From Deltaproteobacteria bacterium (GTDB taxonomy: Bacteria; Desulfobacterota; JADFVX01), in assembly GCA_029860075.1 (NCBI GenBank), contig JAOUBX010000009.1:1-64000 (forward strand): a stretch of DNA of 64,000 nucleotides, read 5' to 3'. Every line of letters starts with the position of its first letter. Positions within the stretch are counted from its first letter, which is position 1. Below, piece after piece: positions 33,089 through 41,758 of this stretch. The notes beneath the pieces were generated by a model. It did no database searches. It was not told where the DNA came from and saw only the letters and a program-made list of their open reading frames with translations. The translations under genes were made by a program, and so were the position numbers.

Positions 33089-33337
33089 ATGGCTGCCAGG
33101 GTTCAAATTAACGTACAGGATCACTTTCTTAATCAGGCAAGGAGAGAAAAAGTAAAAGTCAGGCTTTCTCTAATAAGCGGAAAAGATGTTGAAGGCTATA
33201 TTAGAAGCTTCGATAATTACAGTTGTGTTGTTGAGGAAAACGGAGATGCCCATCTCATTTATAAACATGCGATAGCAACCGTTTCCCCTTTAATTCCGGA
33301 AAAAATGAAAACTTTAATTTCATTCCATGAAAAATAA
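33089..33337 (+). CDS. hfq: RNA chaperone Hfq
   Basis: 82 residues. Hfq forms a ring-shaped hexamer that pairs small RNAs with mRNAs. The Sm1 region (QDHFLNQARREKVKVRLSLI, SGKDVEGYIRSFDNY) and the Sm2 signature YKHAIATVSPL (usual YKHAISTV) are present. The lateral rim keeps RRE. There is almost no C-terminal tail, as in many non-enteric Hfq proteins. GGAGG precedes the ATG. Confidence 0.93.
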   Translation: MAARVQINVQDHFLNQARREKVKVRLSLISGKDVEGYIRSFDNYSCVVEENGDAHLIYKHAIATVSPLIPEKMKTLISFHEK

Positions 33338-33372
33338 CAAAAATCTGGTTTTTTCATAAGGATAATATCTCT

Positions 33373-34230
33373 ATGGTTTATTATTTTATTTCATCGCTAA
33401 AGCAGGTTCCACCGGCTCTAATTCTTACGGCCACTTTCTTGTTACCCCTGTCATATGCAGCTAAAGCCAATGCATCCGGCGCTGAAGATCATTTTATTCA
33501 GGAAACAGAAAGGGGCCAAATTGACTGGGTAAAAGGTGTTGTCAGATCAAAAGGCGCAACCTATGAATCGGCAACTGACAACTCGGCAAATGTTGCCGTG
33601 AAAAAAATGAAGACACTTCGTCTGGCAAAAATAGAGGCCATGAGAAACATCATCGAAACGATGAAATCCATTCGGGTAGATTCAAGTTCCACTATTGGGA
33701 ATTACATGGAAGGTTCCAGCTATATTCGGAAGAAAATGCATGAAATAGTAAGGGCAGCAAAGGTTATTGAAAAGAACCCGCTTGATGATGGGGGAATGGA
33801 GATAACCATTGAGTTGCCCTTGAAGGGCCTGCTCATGGAGACAATGATCCAGGGCGGCAGTGATGTAAAGTTACCGGCAAGAGGGGAAGAGCTGTATACA
33901 GGCCTTATTATAGATGCAAGGGGACTGGAACTTAAGCCTGCCTTATCTCCTAAAGTGCTTAATGAATATGGAAGAGCGGTTTTCAGTACCTCTGTTGTTA
34001 AGCGGGGAGCGCTTCTCTCCCGGGGATTGGTTGCTTACAGCAGCAAGGTAGAGTATGCTGAAAGGAGCAGCAGGGTTGCAGACAGGCCACTCCTTATTCG
34101 GGCCTTAAGAAAGTCCGGTTTAAATGGCGTCAATCTTGTTATTTCCCGGGAAGATGAAGCAAAAATTAAAGATCCCTCAAGCAATATGAGCTGGCTTGCG
34201 GAGTGTAGAGTTATCCTCCTGATCGATTGA
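33373..34230 (+). CDS. LPP20-like exported protein
   Basis: 285 residues with an N-terminal hydrophobic segment (PPALILTATFLLPLSYAAKA) lacking a clear lipobox. The central pattern KTLRLAKIEAMRNIIETMKS followed by IRVDSSSTIGNYM fits the LPP20/flagellar-assembly-like domain in which an Ala-rich helix precedes a beta unit. A second domain (GLIIDARGLELKPALSPKVL) resembles the C-terminal part of such proteins. A cell-envelope role is likely, the exact function unknown. Confidence 0.65.
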   Translation: MVYYFISSLKQVPPALILTATFLLPLSYAAKANASGAEDHFIQETERGQIDWVKGVVRSKGATYESATDNSANVAVKKMKTLRLAKIEAMRNIIETMKSIRVDSSSTIGNYMEGSSYIRKKMHEIVRAAKVIEKNPLDDGGMEITIELPLKGLLMETMIQGGSDVKLPARGEELYTGLIIDARGLELKPALSPKVLNEYGRAVFSTSVVKRGALLSRGLVAYSSKVEYAERSSRVADRPLLIRALRKSGLNGVNLVISREDEAKIKDPSSNMSWLAECRVILLID

Positions 34231-34272
34231 TGGCCCTGATTTTTAGGGCATACAAATTCTCAATTCATTAGT

Positions 34273-35973
34273 ATGAATTCTTCTTACATCATCATCGCCG
34301 CTTTTTTCTTTTTTTATTTCTTCGGTTACCGGTATTACGCCAGGAGGATTGAAAGGGAACTCGTCAATCCGGGAGATAATGAAACTCCGGCTTTTTCAAA
34401 AAGAGATGGTGTAGATTATGTCCCCGCAAAAAAATCAATTCTTTTTGGCCATCACTTCGCCTCCATTGCAGGAGCAGGGCCAATCATCGGACCTATCGTT
34501 GCACTTGTTAATTTTGGATGGCTTGCAGCGTTGGCCTGGATAGCTGTCGGTAATGTTTTCATTGGCGCTGTCCACGACTATCTCACGCTTATGCTTTCTG
34601 TCAGGAACAAGGGCGTATCCGTTGCGGATATTGCTGACCGGGCTATGGGCAGAAGGGCGAAAAATATCTTTTCCATTTTTCTCTACCTCGCCCTTGTTCT
34701 GGTCGTGACCGTCTTTGGCATGGTAGGCGCCAATACGCTGGTAGCTCAGCCGGGCATGGTTATTCCAACCTTTGCCCTTGTTCCTGTCGCCATCATATTC
34801 GGCTGGGCAGTTTATGTGAGAAATGTTCCCCTGCTGCCTGCAACCATAGTCGTAGTGGCCATCAACGCAATGGCTATTTATATTGGATACCATAATCCCG
34901 TAGCTTTTCCCAAAGAGGGCATTGGGGGAATTTCACCTATCAATATCTGGTTTGCCATCCTGATGATTTACGCGGCCCTTGCTTCTGTCTTACCTGTTAA
35001 TATTCTTTTGCAACCCAGGGATTATATAGCCACATTCAACCTCTATCTTGCTATGCTTATCGGCTTTGCCGCTATTCTCTTCGTACGCCCTGAAATGAAC
35101 GCTCCACCGGTAGTAACGGTTTTCTCGGAATCAAAGGGGCCTATCTGGCCCATGCTCTTCGTTCTTGTCGCCTGTGGCGCTGTATCGGGTTTCCATTGTC
35201 TCGTCTCCAGCGGAACAACATCAAAGCAGCTTTCCTGCGAAAAGGATGGCAAAGCTATCGCCTTTGGCGGTATGCTTTTTGAGGGTTTCCTGGCGGTCAT
35301 GACTTTGGTGCTTGTCGGCGCCGGTCTTTACTGGACACCGCCCCTTGATGGAAACACAGACATGGTCAGGTATGGTATCAGGGAAGTGATGACTTCAGGA
35401 GGGTGGGTCGTGGCATTCGGCAATGGTTTCGGCAGTATCGTTAGTCAAATGCTCCCTTTTCTCGGTTTTTCTATCGCTTCAATGATTGCAATGACAGCGC
35501 TCAAAACCTTTATTCTTACTACACTTGATTCATCGACAAGAATTGCCAGGTTTATCATCGAGGAATCCGTTGGCCGCAAGGTTCCGGTTTTTTCAAATAA
35601 ATACATCGCTCTTTTATTAGTCATTGTTCCCTCATACGTGCTGGGAATTTCAAGTGGATATACCAAAATATGGCCCATTTTTGGCGCAACCAACCAGCTC
35701 ATTGCCGCACTGGCTCTTATGGTTGTTTCTTCTTATCTGGTAGGAGTAAAAAAACCGCTCAAATATACCCTCATTCCGGCCTTATTTATGATTATCACGA
35801 CAATAGCCGCTCTGCTATGGCAGGCATTCAACTTCTATTCGGGAGATAGCCCGGACTATTTTCTTGGCAACCTGTCACTCATTCTTGTGGCGCTGGCCCT
35901 TTTTGTCGGTTATGAAGGTTTGTCTGTTTTTCTAAATCTTGAAAAAAATGAAGAAGCCATTGCCGAGGCATAA
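34273..35973 (+). CDS. cstA: Carbon starvation protein CstA family transporter
   Basis: 566 residues with about 16 membrane helices. CstA-family proteins import peptides or pyruvate during carbon limitation. Diagnostic segments: ILFGHHFASIAGAGPIIGPI, VHDYLTLMLSVRNKGVS, QPRDYIATFNLYL, FHCLVSSGTTSKQL and GATNQLIAALAL. It belongs to the shorter class of the family. The ribosome site is weak. Not in an obvious operon. Confidence 0.92.
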   Translation: MNSSYIIIAAFFFFYFFGYRYYARRIERELVNPGDNETPAFSKRDGVDYVPAKKSILFGHHFASIAGAGPIIGPIVALVNFGWLAALAWIAVGNVFIGAVHDYLTLMLSVRNKGVSVADIADRAMGRRAKNIFSIFLYLALVLVVTVFGMVGANTLVAQPGMVIPTFALVPVAIIFGWAVYVRNVPLLPATIVVVAINAMAIYIGYHNPVAFPKEGIGGISPINIWFAILMIYAALASVLPVNILLQPRDYIATFNLYLAMLIGFAAILFVRPEMNAPPVVTVFSESKGPIWPMLFVLVACGAVSGFHCLVSSGTTSKQLSCEKDGKAIAFGGMLFEGFLAVMTLVLVGAGLYWTPPLDGNTDMVRYGIREVMTSGGWVVAFGNGFGSIVSQMLPFLGFSIASMIAMTALKTFILTTLDSSTRIARFIIEESVGRKVPVFSNKYIALLLVIVPSYVLGISSGYTKIWPIFGATNQLIAALALMVVSSYLVGVKKPLKYTLIPALFMIITTIAALLWQAFNFYSGDSPDYFLGNLSLILVALALFVGYEGLSVFLNLEKNEEAIAEA

Positions 35974-36278
35974 AGAACGTTCATCATTTGGATCAAAAAG
36001 GCGGGAAAAAACTTGAATGCCAGTCATCCTCTTTACGTAATATGACGGCCTGACTCTTCATAAGGCTTAACGCAGCCACGGGGGACAGCATAGAATCAAT
36101 CAATAAAAAGGATTAAAAGCAAAATTACTTTATTTCTATTTTCTTTTGTGTCATTTTTTAAAGGGAAACTGCTTTTTTCTAATTCTTATCGCTTTCAGCG
36201 ATAAGAAAAAGGGGTATTTCCCGGCATATTACTTGCTTCTGTATTATTAGCTTCTATTGAAAGGCTTATGGAGGACTT
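35974..36278. other. Intergenic region between cstA and the GGDEF gene
   Basis: 305 bases without a gene. At 36183-36207 a perfect 11-bp stem (TTCTTATCGCT/AGCGATAAGAA) has a three-base loop. No U-tract follows on either strand, so it is a weak terminator candidate or a regulatory hairpin in the leader of the GGDEF gene, 72 bases before its ATG. No known c-di-GMP riboswitch consensus was recognised. Confidence 0.45.
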
Positions 36279-37631
36279 ATGCCAAAAGTGTTGATTATTG
36301 GTGGAGGGGAAGGCGGAGCGCTGCTGCTTCCCATCCTGAATGAAGACAAGAATATAGAAATCCTCGGTGTCGCCGACATCAAAACGGATGCACCGGCTAT
36401 TTTTAAAGCGAGAGAGCTTGGAATTCCTACCTCTGACAGTTACAAAGAATTACTTAAAACCTGTTCACCCGAGGTTATTATTAATGTAACAGGGAGCCGG
36501 GAAATATCGGATGATCTCTACCAGAGAAAAGAAGCGCATACGGAAATACTGGGAGGCCTCAGCGCTAACCTTCTTTTTAAACTGGTCGACGAAAGAAGAA
36601 AGAGTGAGGAGCAGATATCAAGAAGTCTGCAGGAGCAGCATATGCTCTATGATATCGGGATCATGCTTTCTTCCTCAGATAAGCAGGAAGACATGCTGCT
36701 CACCATTATACAGTATGCCATGAGACTAACCGACATGCCTGCAGGCAGTATTACTTTATATAATGAAACGACAGGTAAAATGGAACTGATGGCCAGCGTC
36801 GGTTTTAGTGATTCATTTACAACCAAAACCTCATGGGATATAGAGAAGGGGGGCTTATCAGATCATATTTTGAATGAGGGGAAAACAGTTGCCATAAAAA
36901 ATATAAAGGAACTCATAAAGGTTGACAGACCGGCCCTGGAAGCGGAAAATATCAAATCTCTTCTTGCAACACCGCTTATCGCAGAAAGAAAGACAATCGG
37001 TATTCTTTATGTCGATGATTTTGAAGAGAGGGAATTTACCCCGAAAGATGAATCTATTATCGCCCTGCTGGCAACGCAGGCGGCAGCAGCTATCGAAAAA
37101 CTGCAACTTCTCGAAAAAACGAGAAAACTGGCCATAACCGATGAATTAACGACACTGCATAATCACAGGCACTTTGTCCACCTTCTCACTGAAGAGTTGA
37201 AAAGGGCCAAGCGCTATTCACGGCCCCTTTCAGTTATGCTTATCGATATCGATCATTTCAAACATTATAATGACACCAACGGTCATATTGAGGGTAACGA
37301 TGTTCTTAAAGATGTTGCCGCCGCAATGCTTCAAAGCATCAGGGATATCGATATTCTGGCAAGATATGGGGGCGAAGAATTTGCCGTTATTCTTCCTGAA
37401 GCCGACAAGGCTGAAACGGGCAAATGCGCTGAAAGGGTAAGGAAGGCTATTGAAGGCAAAAAATTTGCCAACCAGGAAAAACAGCCTCTCGGTAACCTGA
37501 CGGTAAGTATCGGTTATTCTACCTATCCCGAGGACGCAAAGATGCAGAGATCACTGCTAAACAGGGCTGATATCGCACTTTACAAGGCAAAAGAAGAAGG
37601 AAGAAACAAGGCTATCGCTTTTAGACAGTAA
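36279..37631 (+). CDS. Diguanylate cyclase with Rossmann-like and GAF sensor domains
   Basis: 450 residues. Residues 1-110 look like a nucleotide-binding Rossmann fold (VLIIGGGEGGALLLPIL, ILGVADIKTDAPAI, EVIINVTGS). Residues about 135-275 are a GAF domain (SLLATPLIAERKTIGILYVD). Residues about 290-450 are a GGDEF domain with active site GGEEF in RYGGEEFAVI, so c-di-GMP synthesis is expected. An inhibitory RxxD is not obvious. Coupling of redox or nucleotide state to c-di-GMP is an inference from the architecture. GGAGG precedes the ATG. Confidence 0.9.
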   Translation: MPKVLIIGGGEGGALLLPILNEDKNIEILGVADIKTDAPAIFKARELGIPTSDSYKELLKTCSPEVIINVTGSREISDDLYQRKEAHTEILGGLSANLLFKLVDERRKSEEQISRSLQEQHMLYDIGIMLSSSDKQEDMLLTIIQYAMRLTDMPAGSITLYNETTGKMELMASVGFSDSFTTKTSWDIEKGGLSDHILNEGKTVAIKNIKELIKVDRPALEAENIKSLLATPLIAERKTIGILYVDDFEEREFTPKDESIIALLATQAAAAIEKLQLLEKTRKLAITDELTTLHNHRHFVHLLTEELKRAKRYSRPLSVMLIDIDHFKHYNDTNGHIEGNDVLKDVAAAMLQSIRDIDILARYGGEEFAVILPEADKAETGKCAERVRKAIEGKKFANQEKQPLGNLTVSIGYSTYPEDAKMQRSLLNRADIALYKAKEEGRNKAIAFRQ

Positions 37632-37749
37632 ATTTCTTCAACGGCTTTTACCCCTCATAAATTCAATTGCAGATTTGATCTCCCTTTTCCTTCCCTTTAT
37701 GCAGGTTCCTTTCCATGGCATACCATGAAATCCTTCCATAGCAGCCTGT

Positions 37750-39264
37750 TCACCCTTTAAGAATCATCCTGTTTGTTTTGGACCGGCTTTCACCAACGGA
37801 TGTGACACGGATAGCCGGCTTATCGATAACAGGGCATTTATTTTCACAAATACCGCAGCCTATACATTTATCAGGGTCGAGATAGGGCCGTTTGAGGGTT
37901 TTTTTTGATCCGTCACGGGCCCTGATCTCTTCTGTACGATACCAAATAGCTTTCGGTGAAGTAGGGCAGACTTCTTCACAAACAATGCATTCCCTGTCCA
38001 TAGCCCATGGTAAACATCGTCCACGGTCATAAAATGCCGTACCCAGCTTGACAGGTTTTTCATAGGGTTTTTTCCCCAGTTTTTCTTCAAGCGATATCTT
38101 TCTTATGGCGCCCGTAGGGCAGACCTGGCCGCAAAGGGTGCAATTATGCTCACAATAGCCGATCTTGTTAATAAGAATGGGTGTCCAGAGTCCCTCAAGG
38201 CCGCTTTCAAATAACGCCGGCTGCAAAACATTGGTGGGGCAGACCCGCATGCATTCGGAACATTTGATACAGCGCTTGAGAAAGTCCTTCTCTTCCAGAG
38301 AACCCGGGGGTCTGATCAGGCCCGGGGCCGACTCTCTCTCTCCTGTAAGGGATGACTTCATCATGGGGAAGAAAATAAAGGAGGCTACCCCTGTTTCAAT
38401 AAGCCGCCTGCGGCTTATATCGAAGGGTTGATGAATGGAAGTCGAGGGCTCAGGAAGACCGTATCGCAAAGCGCCCTCAGGGCAAGCAGAAATGCAGTTC
38501 ATGCAAACATGGCATTCACTGGCTCTAAGTTGGGAGTGCGGATCGCAGCCTCCCTGACAATGATGGACACACTTTCGGCAATCGGTGCACTTTTCCACAT
38601 CCCTTCGGATTCTAAAAAGTGATAATAGCGATATGAACCCCAGAAAGGCCCCCAGGGGACAGATGGTTCGGCACCAGAACCGGGTCATAAAACGGTTGGC
38701 AAAAAGGATGGCTACAAATATTATGGCAATGGCAACGCCGCCATAGAATAAAGGCTGCTTCAGATAAATCAGTCCTCCCGCACGATTGAAGGCCGGAAAG
38801 GCGGCTGTTACAAAAGAACGCACCGTAAGCGCAATTGGATCGAAGAGGCCTGTTTGCAGGCTGCCCAGCATGGCCAGTATAAACAAAAAAATCAGAAGGT
38901 AATATTTAAAGCGGAAGCTCTCGCCATAGGTATTTCCCTCAAGATAGTGGACTACCTTTTTTTTATTAAATATATAGCTTGTCCATTGATTGAGAATACC
39001 GAGAGGACAAATCCAGGAACAAAAAAAGCGTCCCAAAAGAAGCGTGCCTGTGATAATGATTAGAGACCAGGCCAGACCTTTATAGATCGTTCCACTGGTA
39101 AGAAAGGAAAGGACAGAAGTGAGAGGATCGATCTGAAGAAAGAGGGAGACTTCATAGCCCTTCATGCTTTTGTAGTCTGTTATAAGCAAGAGGATGAGAA
39201 AAAGGAGAAAGAAAAAGAGTGAATAAATTCGCCTTAAATTTTGAAGACTCAGGATTTTTCTCAT
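37750..39264 (-). CDS. NapH/MauN-type membrane polyferredoxin
   Basis: 504 residues from an ATG at 39264 with GGGAG six bases upstream; a longer frame to 39318 would read through a GACTTCC/GGAAGTC hairpin and is less likely. Four to five membrane helices in the first 230 residues include FFCSWICPLG and CRTICPLGAF, typical of NapH-like quinol-oxidising modules. About six Cys clusters follow (CTDCRKCVHHC, CHVCMNCISACP, CIKCSECMRVCP, CTLCGQVCP, CIVCEEVCP, CIGCGICENKCP). It should move electrons between the quinone pool and an unknown partner. Confidence 0.85.
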   Translation of the reverse strand: MRKILSLQNLRRIYSLFFFLLFLILLLITDYKSMKGYEVSLFLQIDPLTSVLSFLTSGTIYKGLAWSLIIITGTLLLGRFFCSWICPLGILNQWTSYIFNKKKVVHYLEGNTYGESFRFKYYLLIFLFILAMLGSLQTGLFDPIALTVRSFVTAAFPAFNRAGGLIYLKQPLFYGGVAIAIIFVAILFANRFMTRFWCRTICPLGAFLGFISLLSLFRIRRDVEKCTDCRKCVHHCQGGCDPHSQLRASECHVCMNCISACPEGALRYGLPEPSTSIHQPFDISRRRLIETGVASFIFFPMMKSSLTGERESAPGLIRPPGSLEEKDFLKRCIKCSECMRVCPTNVLQPALFESGLEGLWTPILINKIGYCEHNCTLCGQVCPTGAIRKISLEEKLGKKPYEKPVKLGTAFYDRGRCLPWAMDRECIVCEEVCPTSPKAIWYRTEEIRARDGSKKTLKRPYLDPDKCIGCGICENKCPVIDKPAIRVTSVGESRSKTNRMILKG

Positions 39265-39366
39265 TACCATCTCCCGGAGACTTCCTCTCAGGAAGTCTTC
39301 ATTAAAGACAAAGGACATGAAAAAGTATAGATTAAAGGAAAAGGCTTTTCAATAACCTTAATGGAC

Positions 39367-39395
39367 TTGATTTTTGGTCTGCCTGTCGATATCCT
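39367..39395 (+). promoter_or_regulatory. Putative sigma-70 promoter of selC
   Basis: TTGATT (39367-39372), 17-base spacer, TATCCT (39390-39395); start about 16 bases before the tRNA. Confidence 0.45.
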
Positions 39396-39417
39396 TATGG
39401 CACTGAATATCAAAGGA

Positions 39418-39514
39418 GGAAGGGAAAAGCATCCGGTGGTGCTGCCGGTCTTCAAAACCGGAGGTCCTGGTGAAAAGCCGGGATGGTGGGTTCGACTCCC
39501 GCTCCCTTCCGCCA
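39418..39514 (+). tRNA. selC: tRNA-Sec (selenocysteine, anticodon TCA)
   Basis: 97 nucleotides with encoded GCCA end. Sec-specific features: perfect 8-bp acceptor stem (GGAAGGGA/TCCCTTCC), anticodon loop CTTCAAA with TCA, and a long variable arm (about 39462-39484). The T arm GTGGG-TTCGACT-CCCGC is regular. It implies that the organism inserts selenocysteine at UGA, so some UGA-ended genes may be truncated in simple gene calls. Confidence 0.96.
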
Positions 39515-39647
39515 AGTTCTCCTAAATTTTAATCCCTTAAGCTTTCTCCCGGTGCTGAAAAGTACTGCTGCCGGAGTAGGTGAGATTAATGAAGAGACTG
39601 TCAAAACTTTCGATTCTACTTGAAGGGAACGTAAGGCTTTTCCCCTC

Positions 39648-40436
39648 TTATTTCTCTGCCGCCTTTTTAACAGGTTGTGTTTCATATTGGATTTTTTCAA
39701 TAACAGCTTGGGGCTCTTCAGCGCCAAGGGCCACTGAAACTTCAAGCTCGCCCAAGAGGGCAATGCCGGCAGTAACACGGTAAAAGTGGGTGCTGCCTGC
39801 TTTATGGCTGCTTCTTTCAATCAGGTCCGGAAGGGCGGCCGGTTTTAAAAGACGCATATTGACACCACTCTCATCTTCCGGTGAATAGAGAGTGTCCATG
39901 TTCACAAAGGCCGCCAAAAGCGCATTAAGGGACCGGGTAAACAAGGCGTCGGCATCGTTAATTTTCCCGGCCCGGACGGTCAGGTTGACTGCAATACGGC
40001 AGGGGCGGGTTTCGCGGTACCCTTTGGCCGGATTCCCTTGCAGAACGGCTTTAACACCCGGCTTGCCCTTTGCCGGAGGATGGTAAAAGCATAAGGTCCG
40101 GTTTTCGACAAAGCAGTCGTCACCCAGGGTAACTGAATGACCCGGTGGGGCTTCAACCTCGACCACCTCTCCCGGTATATTTTCAGGCAGCGTAAAATTA
40201 CTTTTTTTGCCGTTTGCATCCCAGACATGACGATGAGAAGTCCGCGCGCGTCCACGGGCGGTCAGGATCTCTTCATTAGTGGGTGGGATGGCCGCTTTAA
40301 ATTCACATACCGACACTTGCACCACCTCTTTGACGTTTGTCGCAGGTTCTGCGGCGGGACCCGGAACCACCGGGACGGCGTCATCAATGACGTCCCTTAC
40401 GGCAGCATGCAGTTTTTTTTCAAGTAAGGCGAGCAA
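39648..40436 (-). CDS. Last gene of contractile tail locus, unrecognised (tail-terminator or fibre-related?)
   Basis: 262 residues from a TTG start at 40436 with GGAGGGAA just upstream; no ATG fits. No signal peptide. The N-terminal 50 residues contain an Ala/Pro/Val linker (DDAVPVVPGPAAEPA), the middle is beta-rich and the end is Glu/Lys-rich. The segment TRSLNALLAAFVNMDTLYSP followed by MRLLKPAALPDLI recalls tail-completion proteins, and Afp16-like terminators also occupy the last position in such loci. The evidence is contextual, so the function is left open. Confidence 0.6.
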   Translation of the reverse strand: MLALLEKKLHAAVRDVIDDAVPVVPGPAAEPATNVKEVVQVSVCEFKAAIPPTNEEILTARGRARTSHRHVWDANGKKSNFTLPENIPGEVVEVEAPPGHSVTLGDDCFVENRTLCFYHPPAKGKPGVKAVLQGNPAKGYRETRPCRIAVNLTVRAGKINDADALFTRSLNALLAAFVNMDTLYSPEDESGVNMRLLKPAALPDLIERSSHKAGSTHFYRVTAGIALLGELEVSVALGAEEPQAVIEKIQYETQPVKKAAEK

Positions 40437-40453
40437 TACTTTCCCTCCACAGC

Positions 40454-40711
40454 TTATCCGGCTTTTGCCACTTTGTTATCTGATTCCTTAGAACGGGTTT
40501 CGTCAATACTTTTTATATCTGCAATTTCCGCCCTTGATTTATCATCATCGCATTTTACCAGTTCTTCTTCCAGAACTTGTATTGCACCACTGATACGGAG
40601 CAAAGTATTCTGAAGCTCTTCCTGTCGTTTTTCCAGGTCCGCAAGCATATTCCGTCCGGATTCAAATTCAGATTTGAGGTTATTAAGACGTTTCTTTAGA
40701 TTCTCTTTCAA
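40454..40711 (-). CDS. Small coiled-coil protein of the tail locus
   Basis: 85 residues, TTG start at 40711 with AAGGAGG six bases upstream. Nearly the whole protein is a heptad-like helix (LKKRLNNLKSEFESGRNMLA, LEKRQEELQNTLLRISGAIQ). Its place directly after the fibre gene suits a fibre chaperone or a trimerisation partner; no family recognised. Confidence 0.6.
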   Translation of the reverse strand: MKENLKKRLNNLKSEFESGRNMLADLEKRQEELQNTLLRISGAIQVLEEELVKCDDDKSRAEIADIKSIDETRSKESDNKVAKAG

Positions 40712-40756
40712 AAATATCCTCCTTTTGCCTTTTGGTGAAGGATTTCTACTTTCATC

Positions 40757-41758
40757 CTATTTCGCCACATGAGGCGTATTATGATAATTATGAATAACTC
40801 GTATCTTTCCGTCACAATCGACCCATCCCTGCCAATAGTGTCCCCGCCATTTTTTGTGATCCTGTATTGCCCGTACCATTGTACCAACGGGCCTGCCGGA
40901 CAATTTATTTTTAAAAAATTTCATTATGGGGTGATTTGAATGTGCCCACTTATCATTATTACCGGTTTTGATTACTTCCAATTTCTCAAAGATATAGCCA
41001 TTTACATCGAGTTTAGCTTTTGGATCAGTTGTTCCGATACCCACGTTGCCTTTACTTTTTACAACAAGCAGGTTGTGTTGAAGGTTAACACCATCTTTAC
41101 CCCCTACTACGCCCTGGCCTATTTGAGCATAAATACCATACATTCCCCAAGCGGCACCAACCCGCAAACCTCCACCGTCATTCTTCTCTGCATCCTTAAA
41201 ATAATTTCTCCCGGTGCTCCCCTGGATTGTATTTCCATTAACCGTTAACTTTCCTGCAATTTCAGTATTACCATCAACGAGCAAATTCTTATTACCCGGA
41301 TCAGAATCTCCACCCACATGCAATCCACCCATAATGGCGAGTTTAGCTTTTGGATTAGATGTTCCGATACCGACATTTGCATTTACAGACAGTTTGCCCT
41401 TTATTTCAGCATTACCATCAACAAGTAAATTCTTATCACCCGGATCGGCAGCACCACCTACATGCAAACCGCCGTTTACAGCCAGCATTGCCTTTGGCGG
41501 CGCCTCAAAACCGATTCCCGTATTGCAGTTTATGGAAAGCGCTTTTCCTTTGGCCGATAAGATATGGGCAACGGCCAGACTTTTTACAGAAAGGTCCGTC
41601 GTTTCTGTAACAGCAGCGCCATCCAGTTTGCCTCCCTGATCATCATCACCGTTATGGGAATGCTTGTTCAGAAAGTCACGGATTTTTATTTGTATCTCAT
41701 TCCAGTCCTGGGCAGTAATGAAATCACCTGCTTTTCGTTCAATAAAGGGCTTACTCAT
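40757..41758 (-). CDS. Tail fibre-like protein with repeated beta modules
   Basis: 333 residues. The start (FITAQDWNEIQIKIRDFLNK) could attach to the baseplate. The shaft has repeated units: GLHVGGAADPGDKNLLVDGN and GLHVGGDSDPGNKNLLVDGN, and three VGIGT/NPKAKL motifs, the pattern of trimeric phage fibres. No S74 self-cleavage domain is apparent. The last 90 residues (Trp/His-rich, HKKWRGHYWQGWVDCDG) would form the receptor-binding tip. It overlaps the upstream gene by eight bases. It should decide target specificity of the particle. Confidence 0.78.
   Translation of the reverse strand: MSKPFIERKAGDFITAQDWNEIQIKIRDFLNKHSHNGDDDQGGKLDGAAVTETTDLSVKSLAVAHILSAKGKALSINCNTGIGFEAPPKAMLAVNGGLHVGGAADPGDKNLLVDGNAEIKGKLSVNANVGIGTSNPKAKLAIMGGLHVGGDSDPGNKNLLVDGNTEIAGKLTVNGNTIQGSTGRNYFKDAEKNDGGGLRVGAAWGMYGIYAQIGQGVVGGKDGVNLQHNLLVVKSKGNVGIGTTDPKAKLDVNGYIFEKLEVIKTGNNDKWAHSNHPIMKFFKNKLSGRPVGTMVRAIQDHKKWRGHYWQGWVDCDGKIRVIHNYHNTPHVAK

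Noticed and set aside
34435-34893. 152-residue minus-strand frame
   Set aside because: Opposite the cstA gene; His/Asn-rich complement of membrane-helix codons.
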